Below are positions 36,049-50,296 of a stretch of DNA of 64,000 nucleotides, piece by piece. The translations under genes were made by a program, and so were the position numbers. A model generated the notes under the pieces. That model ran no database searches, was not told the DNA's origin, and saw only the letters and a program-made list of their open reading frames with translations. Position 1 is the stretch's first letter. Every line of letters begins with the position of its first letter. The DNA comes from Cacajao melanocephalus (taxonomy: Eukaryota; Chordata; Mammalia; Primates; Pitheciidae). The stretch covers positions 1 to 64,000 of the forward strand of contig CAUYLG010048188.1 of NCBI GenBank assembly GCA_963573385.1. The letters run 5' to 3'.

Positions 36049-37439
36049 GGAGAGGCGCCCTCTCCTGCTGTACTTATATCTTGCCTAACTACACACTGTA
36101 ACAATCTCATTGGCAGAATTTTAAATATTCTTCGTTTTAATTTACCTGTATTACTCTATGATAGTTCTGATTGTTGTCCCTCTGGGTACTGACTTTCTTC
36201 CACATATATCAGAAACAATCTCTGAAGCTCTAACCAAGTGGCATTTCTCTGAGTGCAACCAACTCTACTCCCCAAATACAAGCCTGTCCAAAATGCTAGG
36301 TACTATTATAAAGAAATTCTAGACTTAATTACCAAATAGTATGATATCTTTCTCATCAGACTTCTTCTTTCATAAAAATGTTAGTTCTAATGGTAGCTCT
36401 GTGAGATGACATCTCTCTATAACTGGGTGTTATAAGTTCAGGGCAGCTGAAGAGCACATTTTACTCTGTAACAACAATCTACTCAATTCTGTCTCCTGTG
36501 GCTTTATTTTGGGTAAAACAACTCACTACTTAAAATATAGACAACTAATTCTTTGTTACCTCTACTTGCAGTGACTAAATTCACATTCAATTGAACTATA
36601 GGTATTCATATTCCTTGTCTATGTTTATTTTATTTATTTTTATATACACATAAAATAGTTTTATTCATATTTTCAAAGTGAACTCACTCTTAATAGTATA
36701 ATTCTCCAAAGCTGTGACTGTTAGTACACCTGTAAATATATGACAATTGAAGATTTGTTTAATTATTGTTAATTAAATGAAATAGAGAAATTGTTATAAA
36801 ATTTATCCTGTGGTGTTATATTCTGTTTAGACCATGTGAAATTACATAAAGAATTTGAGTTGGCATGACCTAGAATGAAGGACATCTGTACTTGCAGAAA
36901 GGGATAACTATGCCATCTTGTCCTGTTATACAGAAATGTATTTACAACAGTCTTTGACTCCCAAATTATACATGTCTTATTGTTGATGCCAATTTTTGGT
37001 ATGAAGTTGTATGTATGCCATAGCACTTAAAATATTTTCAACAAGGGAGGCCATTTTCATGCATTCTAAATAAAAATAAATACTTCATCTGTGGTTCTGA
37101 CCACACTCTAATATCTATTACATTTTTAAAACTTTCTATGTGGCCTCCTACTCAGCTGACTTCTATGAATATTCCATGTGGTTTAAAAATTTAGTGCTTT
37201 CTCTGAATCTAATGTAAGATCCATTTAACTATCTTTACCTATCATTTATCTATGTCCACTGATAGGATATTATTGGTTTACACACATTCACATACAGACA
37301 TAAAAAATCTTTCCTTTTTTTAAATTTAATCTATATTTTTTTCTGACAATGAGTAAAAACCTCAACACAAAAGTTGATTTATCTGTTTCTTTCCATATCT
37401 TTAACAGTTATTGTTTCCTTTGTTTTGAAGGAAGCTGGT
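36049..37439. other. Unassigned AT-rich stretch
   Basis: No gene or nameable repeat. Confidence 0.5.
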
Positions 37440-38895
<1,456 letters not shown>

Positions 38896-38911
38896 AAATT
38901 ATAACTTTTTG

Positions 38912-39037
<126 letters not shown>

Positions 39038-39050
39038 TTATAACTTTTTG

Positions 39051-39413
<363 letters not shown>

Positions 39414-40023
39414 CTATATCCTTTCTGCTATGTACGTCTATTTGAGCTCTTATTTTTAACTATAATATTTTTCATATTACGTATTTTCATTTGGCTTTAT
39501 TTATAAATACTTAATTTTTATGCCATTTAAAAATTAGATATTGATGCACTATCAGTCATAGAATCTTGCCAGATACAGAAACTACCATTTTGAAAAGGTA
39601 ATAAACAGTATAGTATTTTGTCTTCTTATAACAGATACATATGAATCCTTTAAAATAGTCTGTGTTAATTCTTATTTATTAATTCTACTTTAGTATGAAT
39701 TATGCTACTCAGATTTCACAATTTTTCTTCTATGCAAAACCCATATTTCCACAGGTTCATCTTGACCAGTCATGTATACTCAGGGAAAGGGGCTAAAATC
39801 CCAGACTTATTTCAAAGAGTAGTAAGTTTATATTTAATTTTATGAGATAGTGCCACAGTATTTTTCAAAGTGGCTGTAACATATAACATTGCTTCCAAAA
39901 GGCAGTGGTAATTCAGTTCTTCTGAATGTATACCACCACTTGGTTGGTCAGGTTTTTGTTTTATTTTGCTTGTTTTTTTTGGTTGTTGTTATGTTTGTTT
40001 ACTTATTTGATAGGCTTTGTTTT

Positions 40024-40089
40024 AAATGGTGTGTGGTGATACCTCATTTTGGTATTAAATGGTGTGTAGTGATATCCCATTTTGGTATT
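40024..40089. repeat. 33-bp tandem duplication within the L1
   Basis: Two adjacent 33-bp units (40,024-40,056 and 40,057-40,089) beginning AAATGGTGTGT and ending CATTTTGGTATT, differing at about three positions. Confidence 0.9.
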
Positions 40090-40520
40090 AATTTGCATTT
40101 CCCTAATAACTAATGATATTTCATGTGCTTATACCACCTGAATATCTTCTTTGCTGAAGTGTTTCCTCAAATCTTTTGCTCATGTTTTACTGGTTTGAAT
40201 ATTTTTTACTGAGTTTTGAGAGTTGTTTATAGTTTCTTGCTGTAAGTCCTTTACCACTTAAAAACAGTGCAAATATGTTTTCACACTTCATATCTTGTCT
40301 CTTCATTCTGTTAACATTTTCATTTAAGAGCAATTTATAATTTTTATGAAGTCCAATTTCCTATGTTTTTTCTATCATGTGTTGTGTTTTTGATGTTATA
40401 TATCTGAAATGTTTAACTAACTCAAGATTTTGCCCTATGTTTCTCCTAGAAGTTTTATATTTTAGGACTTTTCTTTAGATCTGTGATCCATTTTGAATTG
40501 ATTTTTATATAAGGCAAGAT

Positions 40521-40620
40521 ATTTATTTATTTTTATTTTTATTTTTAAATTTTAGATTCAGGCAGTATGTGTACAGGTTTGTTACATGGATATATTGCAT
40601 GAGGCAGGTGTTTGGGCTTC
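40521..40620 (-). mobile_element. LINE-1 3' tail nested in the older L1
   Basis: T-rich antisense tail (TTTATTTTTATTTTTATTTT) followed by GTGTGTACAGGTTTGTTACA-type L1 3'-UTR end sequence (TACAGGTTTGTTACATGG), stopping after about 100 bp at TTGAACCCC. The host L1 match resumes directly after it. Confidence 0.8.
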
Positions 40621-41555
40621 TCTTGAACCCCAGAAAGCATTACAGAAATTTCTCAAACTAAAGAAAAAAATAGATATCCCATTGTTTCATAATCATTTGT
40701 TATGAAGACTGCTTTTCTCCTCATTGAATTTCCTTTGTACCCGTGTTGAAAATCAATAAACTACCTGTGCGTGAGTATATTTCTAGAGTATTGTGTTTCA
40801 TTCATTTATGCATCTCTTCTTTAGTTAATATCAGTTTCTTGATCATTGTAGTTTAGAGTGAGTTTTAAATTTAGATAGTGATTCTTCCATCTTTGTGTTT
40901 TTCAAAATCACTTTGACTGTTTTTATTCATTTGCCTTTCTACATACATTTTAGACTCACTTTGGTTATTTCTATGAAAAATGGTTCGGGGATTTTGACTG
41001 GGATTGTGACAAATCTATAGATCATCTAGAGAATTGATATCTTAGTAATATTAGTTTTCCAATCCATGAACATGGTGTATTTCTGCATGTATTGAGGTAA
41101 TCTTTGATTTTCTTCATACATGTTATAAGTTTCAGCATATAGATCCAGCATTATTTTAGATTTAGTACTGAAATATGTTTTACATACTATTTCAAGCAGT
41201 ACTTTTAATTTTCAATTTCTATTTTTTATTACTAATCATATAGAAAGACATTTAATTTTTGCCTATAGATCTGAGGTCTACAACTTTGCTAAACCCAAAT
41301 ACTAGTTCTAATAGCTTACTGGTAGATTCTTTTAGATTTTTCTGTGTAGGAAATCATGTTGATTGTTTCATTTCTTCTCATCTAAGCTATTTGAATTTTC
41401 TATTTTTACTTGCCTTATTAAACTATGAAGTCAGTATGTTGCTGAATAAGAAGTCATGAAGCCATGCTACTGATCTTAGAGGAAAACATTTAGTCTTTAA
41501 GTATTATTATATTAATTGTAGGACTTTTTGTAAGATGTCCCCTGATTGAGACCCG

Positions 41556-44160
41556 TGGTTCCTATTCCTAGTTTCTTGACAGCATTTCTAGTCTTCCTTG
41601 AAGAACTTGGCTTTATTTGGAAGTCCCAGTTTTCTGTCTCAGCTCCTGCTCACAGAGCCCATGTTCAGTTTCCAGTTGCCAACAGAGTCTTCAAAAAAAA
41701 AATCTTCCCATCATGTTTTTGAGATCTTTCATTTCCAGCTCTGAAAATTAGCATCACCCCTAACATTCACACATACAAACTTTTCTTATTGATGTTGTTC
41801 TCTGCTATATATGTTTTAAGTTGATATATTTTTTCAGTGTTTCATAAATATAGTACATTAGTTTAGTCTGCCATATTGCTGAAATCATAAGGTATTATCC
41901 CCATTTTACAGATTAGGAAACAAAAGTTCAATAACTTCTTTTGGGAAGAGAAGAAACTGTGTTCCCAAGAAGTTAAGAAATGTATCAAATTTAAATCTAC
42001 CTCATCCTAAAGTCAGTCTTTTTCTGGTAGTCTATAAAACAGTATCTGTATGTATATAGGTGGACAGCAGGTCAGTGGGAACAGTATGACTTAGGCAATA
42101 TGCACAATTTAATCTGGGGTTTACAAAATATTTTAGATTTATAAAAGTGAAAATAAAGATTTTATTAATTAAAACATTTGGTTAATTTGCTAACAATTTT
42201 TACTATTTAAATCACAATTAATTTAAATGACACATCAAATGTATACAGAAGGCAAGAATAATGGAAGGGATAGTATTACAGTACTTTTAATGGCAAAAAC
42301 CTCAATTACTTTTGAACCAATCTATAAGAATCTGATGAATCAATGGAAACTTCTAATAAAATAATAGAAATTTCAAATATACAGACTAATATATAAAGAG
42401 ATCTTTCCAATTACCATCTTTTCTGACATTAAATATCTTATCGTGTACCATATGTTCCCAATTATTTTAGCTTTATTTAGTAGTTTGAATGAATTTGTTT
42501 ATAAGAGCCAGACTTTAAGTTAAATTGTAGAAAAGGAACAAATGAATTAAATTTGTTTTGCTTTGTTTGCATGAAAGCCAATTTTACCTGTTTAGATGAC
42601 ATAAATATTTACTTCTAAATACAAATCACTTAGATTTTTAAATCCATGTTATTTCTTGCACTTTAATCATATTCAGTGACATTCTGTTTTGCATTGTGAC
42701 ATTTAAAGCAATATAAATTTCCAACTACCCGTCTGAGGACTATACTTTCAAATATTTTAACACCTAATGATTTCCCACTGAACCATAAAAATATTTATAC
42801 ATTCATATTTCAAAGCATTTAGACTATGGGAAGCTCATAATAAGATACAAAAAACAAATTATGATTACTAGAGCATAATTTGTGTGTGTGTCTATGTATG
42901 CATAATGAAGGAAAGGAAAAATGCTTTACCAAAGTGACTTTTCACAGATACTCATAAAATGGAAAGGAAGGAAAATAATTAATGACTTCCTCCCAGTGTG
43001 ATATTTATACAAACCTCTTGACAGGATGAAGCAACAACTATCAAGCCTCGATTTGTGCTAAGTGTTTTCATATGGTAATGGAAGAAATAACTCTGGATTT
43101 AACAAATTTTCAGATCTGCTACTTTTTTATGTCTCCAATATTTTCCAGTTGCTCTAGTAGTCATCAATTTATCTTTTATCACCTGAGTTATTAAAGATGG
43201 GCATTAGAGTTAATCATGTTTACCTCATAGTCTATTCAAATTGTCATAATATACATCAAAAATGTCCTCATGGATTGTCATAAATGGAGCCAAATGAAGA
43301 TTCAGAGAATTTACTCAGTCATATAAATGCCAAAGCAAAGCAGTCTTACATGGTTTAGGTAGGCGCCTAAGTAGTTTTATTTGAGAGCCACTCAGGAAGG
43401 ATCTCTGCTGGGAAAGTATTTTGTCCACTTTTTGACACAATGCCTAAAATTGCACATTCAGGATTCATTCCTTTGGCTTATGCAAATAACTCTAGAATAT
43501 AAATAATCCTGGAAATTAGGTCAGTAGTTCCCAGTCTTGCCACTTGTTCATTTGTTGTTTACAGATAAACTGATTTTGTTTTCAGTGTCCTATTTCTATC
43601 ACTTATTAAACATTTTCAACTTGAGAGCTGTGGCCCTTTGTTATTTGACCCTCATAGCTCTATTAGGTCATTAATCTCATCTCCAAAATGACAGAAATGC
43701 TTATCCATGTGATAACTGGCACTATCAGACTGGAAATAAGATTTATATAGACTCTATGAAATACTGAATAAAAGCCTGTTGCTTGCTTATTCCCAACCAT
43801 GTTAATTACATTTAGGGCAATTATTTTTTCACATTCATTTCTGTATTCTAATTACAAAAATACATATGCTAATGGGAGGCATGAGAGCACATAGTGAAAA
43901 TCTTCAGGTTAAATTCATAAAAATATGAAAACAGAAACCCAGTTTAGTTTCTCAGATGCCATGTGATCTCCAGATTACTGTTCACTTCATGGTATGCTGT
44001 GTGTGTTTGGAGGAGGTGGACATCAGTTGCTACCAGAAGTGGTCACGTTGTAAAAATTTGCTGAGAAGGCCTCATCATTTGTGTTCTGGAGCAACTAGTA
44101 AAAAATAGGAATTTTCTATAAACTTTGAACTAAATGTCCTTTAAAATCATCTAGGGCTAG
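41556..44160. other. Long unassigned stretch
   Basis: No gene. 41,890-42,030 contains a MIR-like antisense phrase (ATCCCCATTTTACAGATTAG). The remainder is AT-rich unique-looking sequence, possibly old single-copy DNA. Confidence 0.5.
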
Positions 44161-44722
44161 TGAGGGAATGTGTTCTCTTTCCAGGTCCACAAAGGGGTGT
44201 AGTTTTAAGGGCAAGAACTTCCCAGCACCATGCCCCCCTCTCATCTCCCTGCATTCAGGAGATTTAACGGTCACTGTTTAATTTTTGCGGGCACAGGAAG
44301 AATCGAAAAGTCAGTCACTCCAGTGGAAGTTCTAAGGGACTCCTTTCATGGCCAGAGGTCTAGGAGAAGGTTGAAGTTCCTCCCAGGTTAAAAGTCCCCT
44401 TCTTCCACACCCCTTGGGATTCCATGTTTGAATCCCCTTCTACAATCTCTCTGGTGGAAGCTGTGTTTCTCTCTCCTGGATTTTCCCTCTGAAGTCCTCT
44501 TCCAAATACTCTATCTCTCTCATGTGGAAGTTTTCTCTCTTCTTCTCCTTTTCTCTTTTTCCACCTAAAATAAATTCACTTTCTGCAAAAACACTGTTTG
44601 GGGTCCGGTATTTACTTTGCAAGGGTACCTGGTCCCCTCTCTCATTGTTGAGAGAGCAGGTGACCAAGAACCTTGGAGAAACGTCCTCTCATGGGAGCTT
44701 AGGGCTCCCCGGAACCCCAACA
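44161..44722 (+). mobile_element. Solo ERV1-type LTR with 4-bp target duplication
   Basis: 562 bp, starting TGAGGGAATGTG and ending AACCCCAACA, flanked by CTAG on both sides (44,157-44,160 and 44,723-44,726). Class I ERVs usually make 4-bp duplications. Inside are a pyrimidine-rich U3/R, CCTAAAATAAATTCAC (polyadenylation signal near 44,567) and a U5 with TTTGGGGTCCGG. No gag/pol/env remains, as expected after LTR-LTR recombination. Family not named. Confidence 0.85.
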
Positions 44723-45830
44723 CTAGTAATATTTTAGAGGGACTATTTGACTATTTTATTCAGTGCATTCTGTAATTTGTAATCAGACCAACAAGTCTTC
44801 TAGTTATTTTTCTTTTGCTTAGAGATTTATTAGGAGATAGTATGTTATTCAGATTGGTGTATATTATGCTTTTATAAATTTTAATATCTTCCATAACTAA
44901 GAAGTTTATATTATTATATTAACTCCCTTATTACATACCTGGCGCGCATGTGTGTGTGTGTATGTGTGTGTTTACCCTCTTTAATTCTGAGTCTTACTAG
45001 CAAATGCACTCTTTTTTTCCCTTTGAAATTGAATTGCTAAGTCATTTATTTCCTTCCACATTAGCAGCTGCATTAGCTGAAAGGATGGGACATGACAAGG
45101 TGTTAGGAAACAAGAGAAGACGGAAAAATGCTAATAGTTAAACGTTAAGCCATGGATCCTTTCCAATTTAATTTTCCATTGTGCCTCCATCAAACAGAAA
45201 ATTCTGAACACTAGCTGATTCACATAACTGGGCCAAAATTGGTCTGTGATGAATAATAACATATTTAAGTGGCAGATACTAAAAAGGAAAAACTTGCCTA
45301 TGTGATAAAGACAAATGCTTTCAAGTTAGCCAAATATTCCAAGGACAGCTTATTCAAAAAATTATTTGAAAAAATATACAGCCTTTAAGTCAGTGATCAT
45401 TTTGTGAAGGGTACCAGGAGCAATTTCACTGCCACATTTGCTTTTACCTCTATTACCTTCTCTTATAAGCAGCGTGATTGTTAAAATAAAGGTAATAGCA
45501 GAAAATTTGGCCTTTATTTTAGCTTTACAAGTTCATTTTCTCAGGGGAAAAACAAGATGCTCTTGAAGAACTTATGTTAACAGAATTGAGGAAACCATAA
45601 AATAATAGGGGCATAAATGCTAAAAAACCATTTTAGTGAATTATTATATCCTTTTACTCCCCAAAAAGTCATTATTCAAAAAGCATTATTTAAAATTTAA
45701 AAAATAATTTTAAAACAGTTGTTTTCTAAGTAAGTTGCACCAAGTGTTTAGAACTCTTCCTTCCTAGGTCATTCATCTCACTCTTGACAACATTTTTGTG
45801 ACCTGGATACATACTATCACCATTTAAAAA
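44723..45830. other. Unassigned stretch with short TG repeat
   Basis: No gene. A short TG-rich microsatellite lies at 44,947-44,972. Confidence 0.5.
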
Positions 45831-45840
45831 TACAAATTTT

Positions 45841-46138
45841 GGCAGGGCATGGTGCCTCAGGCCCATAATCCCAACACTTTGGCAGGCTGAGGCGGCAGAT
45901 TACTTGAGATCGGGAGTTCGAGACCAGCCTGGCCAACTTGGTGAAACCCCTTTTCTACTAAAAGTACAAAAATTAGCCAGGCGTGGTGATGCTTGTCTGT
46001 AATCTCAGCTACTCAGGAGGCTGAGGCAGGAGAATGGCTTGAACCCAGGAGGCGGAGATTGTTGTGAGCCGAGATCATGCACTGCACTCCAGCCTGGGTG
46101 ACAGAGTGAGACTCTGTCTCCAAAATAAATAAATGAAT
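45841..46138 (+). mobile_element. Alu element
   Basis: Plus-strand Alu: GGCAGGGCATGGTGCCTCAG, GAGTTCGAGACCAGCCTGG, GTGAGCCGAGATCATGC and an AAATAAATAAATGAATAAAC tail. ACAAATTTT at about 45,832-45,840 and again after the tail suggests a target duplication. Confidence 0.95.
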
Positions 46139-46400
46139 AAACAAATTTTTGTTCTCACCTATAATTGGGAGCTGAATAATGAGAACACATGTACATATAG
46201 CGGGGAAACAACACATACTGGGACCTTTCTGAGGATTGGGGTGGGAGGAGGGTGAACATCAAGAAGAATAGCTAGTGGATACTGGGCTGATCTGTGCAGC
46301 TATTCAGCATGGCACAGATTTGACTATATGACAAACCTATACATCCTGCACATATACCTTTTAATTTAAAGTAAAAGTGGAAATTCAAAAATAAATAAAT
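46139..46400 (+). mobile_element. 5'-truncated LINE-1 3' end
   Basis: GTTCTCACCTATAATTGGG, GAGAACACATGTACATATAG, ACTGGGACCTTTCTGAGG, GGGTGGGAGGAGGGTGAACA (the L1 3'-UTR G-rich tract), CAGCATGGCACAGATTTGAC and CCTGCACATATACC, then an AT-rich tail. The Alu abuts its 5' side. Confidence 0.88.
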
Positions 46401-46769
46401 GCAACTACAAAATTTTCATTCATTGAAAAAACGTTGATGACCCTCAGGAAGTTATGTCACCTGCCTAACACCACTCTGCAAGCCAAAAGTTTGAGGCAAA
46501 ATTTAAACTCATTTTTGTTTTAAGCACACACCTTTCACATCACTTCAGTCCTGCAAATACACAAAAACAATACTTATATTTGACATATTCTTGTGACAGT
46601 CAAATTGATTTTCTCTCTCAATTTTTACATTATTGTTTTAATCTTTTGCATATTAATTATAGCACATTTAGAAAATGACATAAAAAGTGAAAAAATAATA
46701 TTAAATATAAGCTTAACTAAAGCAACTCCATTTATATTTTTCCAATTCTTGTTCTGTGAAATCATTGAG

Positions 46770-47169
46770 GGAGCTTTAATCTTAGGCAAGACTCTTGTAA
46801 GTGTTTTATGTCAGGAGTATTTTACTCAACTAATTCTCATACCTCTAAGAGAAAACCATTGTTATTATTCCCATTTTAAAGATGAGGGAACTGATACACT
46901 TAGTGCAAAGGCACAATCTCAGCTCACTGCAACCTCTGCCTCCCAAGTTCAAGCCATTCTTCTGCTTCAGCCTCTTGAGTAGCTGGGATTATAGGTGCCC
47001 ACCACCATGCCCGGCTAATTTTTGTATTTCTAATAGAGACGGAGTTCCACCATGTTGGCCAGACTGGTCTCGAACTCATGACCTCACATAATCCTCCTTC
47101 CTTAGCCTCCTAAAGTGCTGGGATTACAGGCATGAGCAACTGTCCCTGGCCCAGGGAACTGATACACTT
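46770..47169 (-). repeat. MIR-like fragment split by a truncated Alu
   Basis: AACTAATTCTCATACCTCT and TTATTATTCCCATTTTAAAGATG form antisense MIR sequence running into AGGGAACTGATACACTT, which is repeated on the far side of the Alu at 47,153-47,169. Confidence 0.5.
46902..47152 (-). mobile_element. 3'-truncated Alu without A-tail, 17-bp target duplication
   Basis: Antisense Alu with an intact 5' end (right side, CTGTCCCTGGCC), but starting on the left inside the right arm (AGTGCAAAGGCACAATCTC). The last ~50 nt and the poly(A) tail are missing. Perfect copies of AGGGAACTGATACACTT flank it (46,885-46,901 and 47,153-47,169). Confidence 0.95.
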
Positions 47170-47599
47170 TCTAGTTTTGTCTTATATATTATGGCCCCCA
47201 GACTTGAATTACACAGTTTCTTGTAGTCAGCTGTTTACTTTTAGTTGGAAATGATATTTGGAGACTTAAATCTTGGCATTAGAGGTGCTCATTACAACTG
47301 GGAATACCAGTGATTCTAGGGCAAGGTTGATAAATAATTTTTTAAAGATAAAATACATCCTAGCTCATATTGATGGTTCCAATTAAATGTATTCTAAGTA
47401 ACACTTTCAAAACAACAAAATCAACAAAACAGGGCAGTGTTTTGTTTTGTTTTCCCAGTTCTTTTTGTCCTTGGAATATCATACAAGAACATATAATCAA
47501 AATACTTGTTTTTAAAGTTACTCAAAATATTGTTTATCTCTGTGTTCATTCCACCAACTAGATACATACTTATGTTCATTTTTTTTACTTTGACTTTTG
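47170..47599. other. Unassigned stretch
   Basis: No gene or nameable repeat. Confidence 0.45.
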
Positions 47600-49000
47600 A
47601 TATTTAGACATTTTTCTCAATATAATTGTGTTTTTTAATTACATAAACTGTTTAACTTGCTTTTGTCATTTAAAAATATCTTAAAGGTAATTTCACCAAA
47701 ATATATAGCTAGATACTGACATAGTATGTCATTTATTTTCTATATCTGACTTTATTCAATCAGGCTTTCATTAATAGACTTGCATGCCATCTTTTACTAT
47801 TACAAAAAGTACATCTGTCTTTTTTAAAATCATTTTTTTGAGGTGGGAACACGATCTCACTCTGTCGCCCAAACTGGAGTGCAGTGGCACGAACTCGGCT
47901 CACTGCAGCCTCTGCCTCCCGGGTTCAAGTGAGTCTCCTGCCTCAACTTTTTGAATGGCTGAGACTACAGGTGCCTGCCACCATGCCTGCCTAATTTTTT
48001 CATTTTTAGTAGAGATGGGGTTTCACCACGTTGGCTAGGCTGGTCTTGAACTCCCGACCTCGAATGATTCACCAGCCTTGGCCTCTGAAAGTGTTTTAAA
48101 AACATTTTTAAGCAGTGTATATAGTTGAGATGGATTCCTAGAAATGAAATCATTAATCAAAGTATAATTGCATATGTAATTTTTCTAGATACTTCCAAAC
48201 TCCCCTGCTAGACACAGCCTTGCTGGCAGAATATGTTGTCGAGATTTTCCATTTTTGTCCATTTGATAGGTAAACAATGTTATCACCCTATAAATTTATT
48301 TTACATTTCCCTTTTTATGTGTGAGGGGATCATCTTATTATGTGGTTAGTAGCTATTTGCATTTTGTCATCTATAATCTAGCTGTCCATATTTTTGATTC
48401 TTCTATATTGGGTTTTTTTTAATTTGAAGTTCTTTGTATATTAGAAATAGCAAATTTTAATTTGACATAACTGAAATGTTTTCCAAGTATTTCATTTTCC
48501 ATTTTATATATATAGTATAGATAAACAAGAATTGGAAAAAATATTTAGGATGGCAATGTATACATATTCTAAATATTCAAAAATTTGGATTTTGCAAAAA
48601 ATCTGTCTCTGAAGATGAGACAGCTATGAAACTTTTTCTTATTTTTGTTGTACAATTTATGTCATTTCCTTCCTTCCTCAATTTAGAATAAGGCTTATGA
48701 AAGTTTTCCCCACCCTCACTTATAGAAAAATTTACCCATTTTTTTCTTATAATAATGGTATCATTTATTATATTTAAATATCTAATCCACTTGGAATTTG
48801 GTAGTGATATCTTGAATATAGAATAAATTCAATTTTATCTTTTTTTTCACAGTCATAACTGTCTAGAGAAAAGGCGATCTTTTTTTCACTGATATGATGT
48901 CATCTTTATCACTTAGTAAATTTGGATATATAATTAGTTATCTTTCTACATGTTCTATTCTCTTGCATTGATTTTTCTGAATATTTATGTGCCAATATTA
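47600..49000 (-). mobile_element. Old LINE-1 (L1M) 3' region, minus strand
   Basis: Antisense L1M phrases in order: CTTTTACTATTACAAAAAGT, then after the Alu GATTCCTAGAAATGAAATCA, TACTTCCAAACTCCCCTGC, CCATTTGATAGGTAAACAAT, AATCCACTTGGAATTTGG and TTTCACTGATATGATGTCATC. Frames destroyed. Confidence 0.65.
47838..48092 (-). mobile_element. 5'-truncated Alu inside the L1M
   Basis: Antisense Alu (GAACACGATCTCACTCTGTC, GCCTCTGCCTCCCGGGTTC, GTAGAGATGGGGTTTCACC), ending at CCTTGGCCTCTGAAAGT without the consensus 5' end. Flanks TTTTAAAATCATTTTT and TTTTAAAAACATTTTT form a target duplication with two differences. Confidence 0.92.
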
Positions 49001-49649
49001 ATATAATAGGCTTCATATACAATATGACATATGATAGGACTATATACACCCACCTCATGCTTTTTTTGTTCTGAGGGTTTTCCTGTCTATTTTTTCTTCT
49101 TTGTTGTTCTAAACAAATTTTATATTTAACTTGACCAGCTCCTGAAGGAAGAAAAATTAATAGTATTTTTAATTGGGATCATGTTAAATTTATAAATGGT
49201 AAAAATATTTAATAATAAATTCAAAATAAATGATGGAAATTTAAAAATTGCCAGTTGGCAAACTCCACATTCATAATTGTTTCTTTCTAGAAGGACTAGT
49301 GGTTGCCAAAATTAGTGGGCAAAAGTGTCTTGAGAAAGCACACTTACATAGCCTCAAAGTACCTCCTCATACGCTACTTAATATTTTTAAAGAGAAACTT
49401 CATAAATTTACAGTAGAAAGATGTGGTAACATCATGTTAACCATATGATCAAAGTTAATATCACCAACAATGACAAAGTTAACATCATGTGCCTCCTGAT
49501 GAGCTGCACCACTTCTTTGACATTCTAACTGAAGTAGATAGCCACTACTTTAATTGCAAGGACATACCACACAAATTCAAAATGAGAAGCATTCTCAGTA
49601 TAACTTGTTATTACTTTTCAAAAGTGTCAACCTCCTGAAAGAGAAAAAA
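49001..49649. other. Unassigned stretch
   Basis: AT-rich sequence with no gene. It may include more L1M at 49,001-49,200. Confidence 0.4.
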
Positions 49650-50296
49650 CAAAGAACAGTTCCACATTAACATATACTAAGAAGACTTGAAAACTAAAGA
49701 TAACATATGGTCCCAGATTGTATTTTGCACCCAATACAAAAAGGACTGGAGCGATAGAACTATTGAAATTTCAATGAGCTCTGTAGACTAAAATGTAGGA
49801 TTGCATTGAGGAAGGAGACCCAAGCATCTAAAATCACCTCCCTCTTGACTTCCACACTGCATTTCAATAGAAGAAAAGGCTGACTGACTGGCACCTCCTA
49901 AATCACCTTCCTACAGATAGCAGCCAAAGTAAGGGGAAATCTCTCCAAAGGCATTGTTTTTACTTAAACAAGATCAAACCCCCACCCCACTCCTACTCCA
50001 TCAACCAAGACTCTTTCACATGTAATTTCTAAAACTGTAAACCCAAGACCCTTTCACATGTAATTTCTAAAACTGCAAACCCAAGACCCTTTCACATGTC
50101 TCTAAACCCAAGACCCTTTCACGTGTAATATGTAGGGTTGTAAGCTTATATAAAGGTAGAGCTTCTCTTTGTTAAGAGAAGCTTGGCTGTTAGACATACC
50201 ACATACCATGTCACCTCACTCCTGGTAAGAAACCACCTGTTCCTTCCCAGTTCGGTGTCCCAGAGGTCTGTTTCTTGAGGACACTCCTGCTTCAGT
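49650..50296 (+). mobile_element. ERV-type LTR with U3-like tandem repeats and TATA box
   Basis: Four direct repeats built on ACCCAAGACCCTTTCACATG (50,003-50,134) lie just upstream of GCTTATATAAAGGTAG near 50,147. That is the arrangement of enhancer repeats before an LTR TATA box. Downstream are GTCACCTCACTCCTGG and GTCTGTTTCTTGAGGACACT, ending near TGCTTCA. No internal viral genes. Family and outer limits uncertain. Confidence 0.65.
50003..50134. repeat. ~37-bp direct repeats, four units
   Basis: Units at 50,003-50,038, 50,039-50,076, 50,077-50,103 (about 10 bp shorter) and 50,104-50,134. Each starts AA(A)CC(C)AAGAC and contains CTTTCAC(A/G)TGT. Confidence 0.93.

Larger units (their letters stand above)
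39840..41555 (-). mobile_element. Old LINE-1 ORF2 region, minus strand
   Basis: Antisense L1 ORF2/3' region in correct order: TTTGCATTTCCCTAATAAC, CTTGTCTCTTCATTCTGTTA, CCATTTTGAATTGATTTTT, GTTGAAAATCAATAAACTAC, TTTTGACTGGGATTGTGAC, TTTTCCAATCCATGAACATGG, CTACAACTTTGCTAAACCC and TGATCTTAGAGGAAAACATT. It carries a 33-bp tandem duplication and a nested L1 tail at 40,521-40,620. Confidence 0.8.

Noticed and set aside
46593..46982. 129-codon plus-strand open frame
   Set aside because: Its C-terminal third is translated from the antisense Alu at 46,902-47,152 and the rest from a MIR and AT-rich DNA; no conserved motif.
50003..50134. Possible CRISPR-like repeat array
   Set aside because: The units are directly adjacent without unique spacers and lie in an LTR of vertebrate DNA; it is a tandem repeat.
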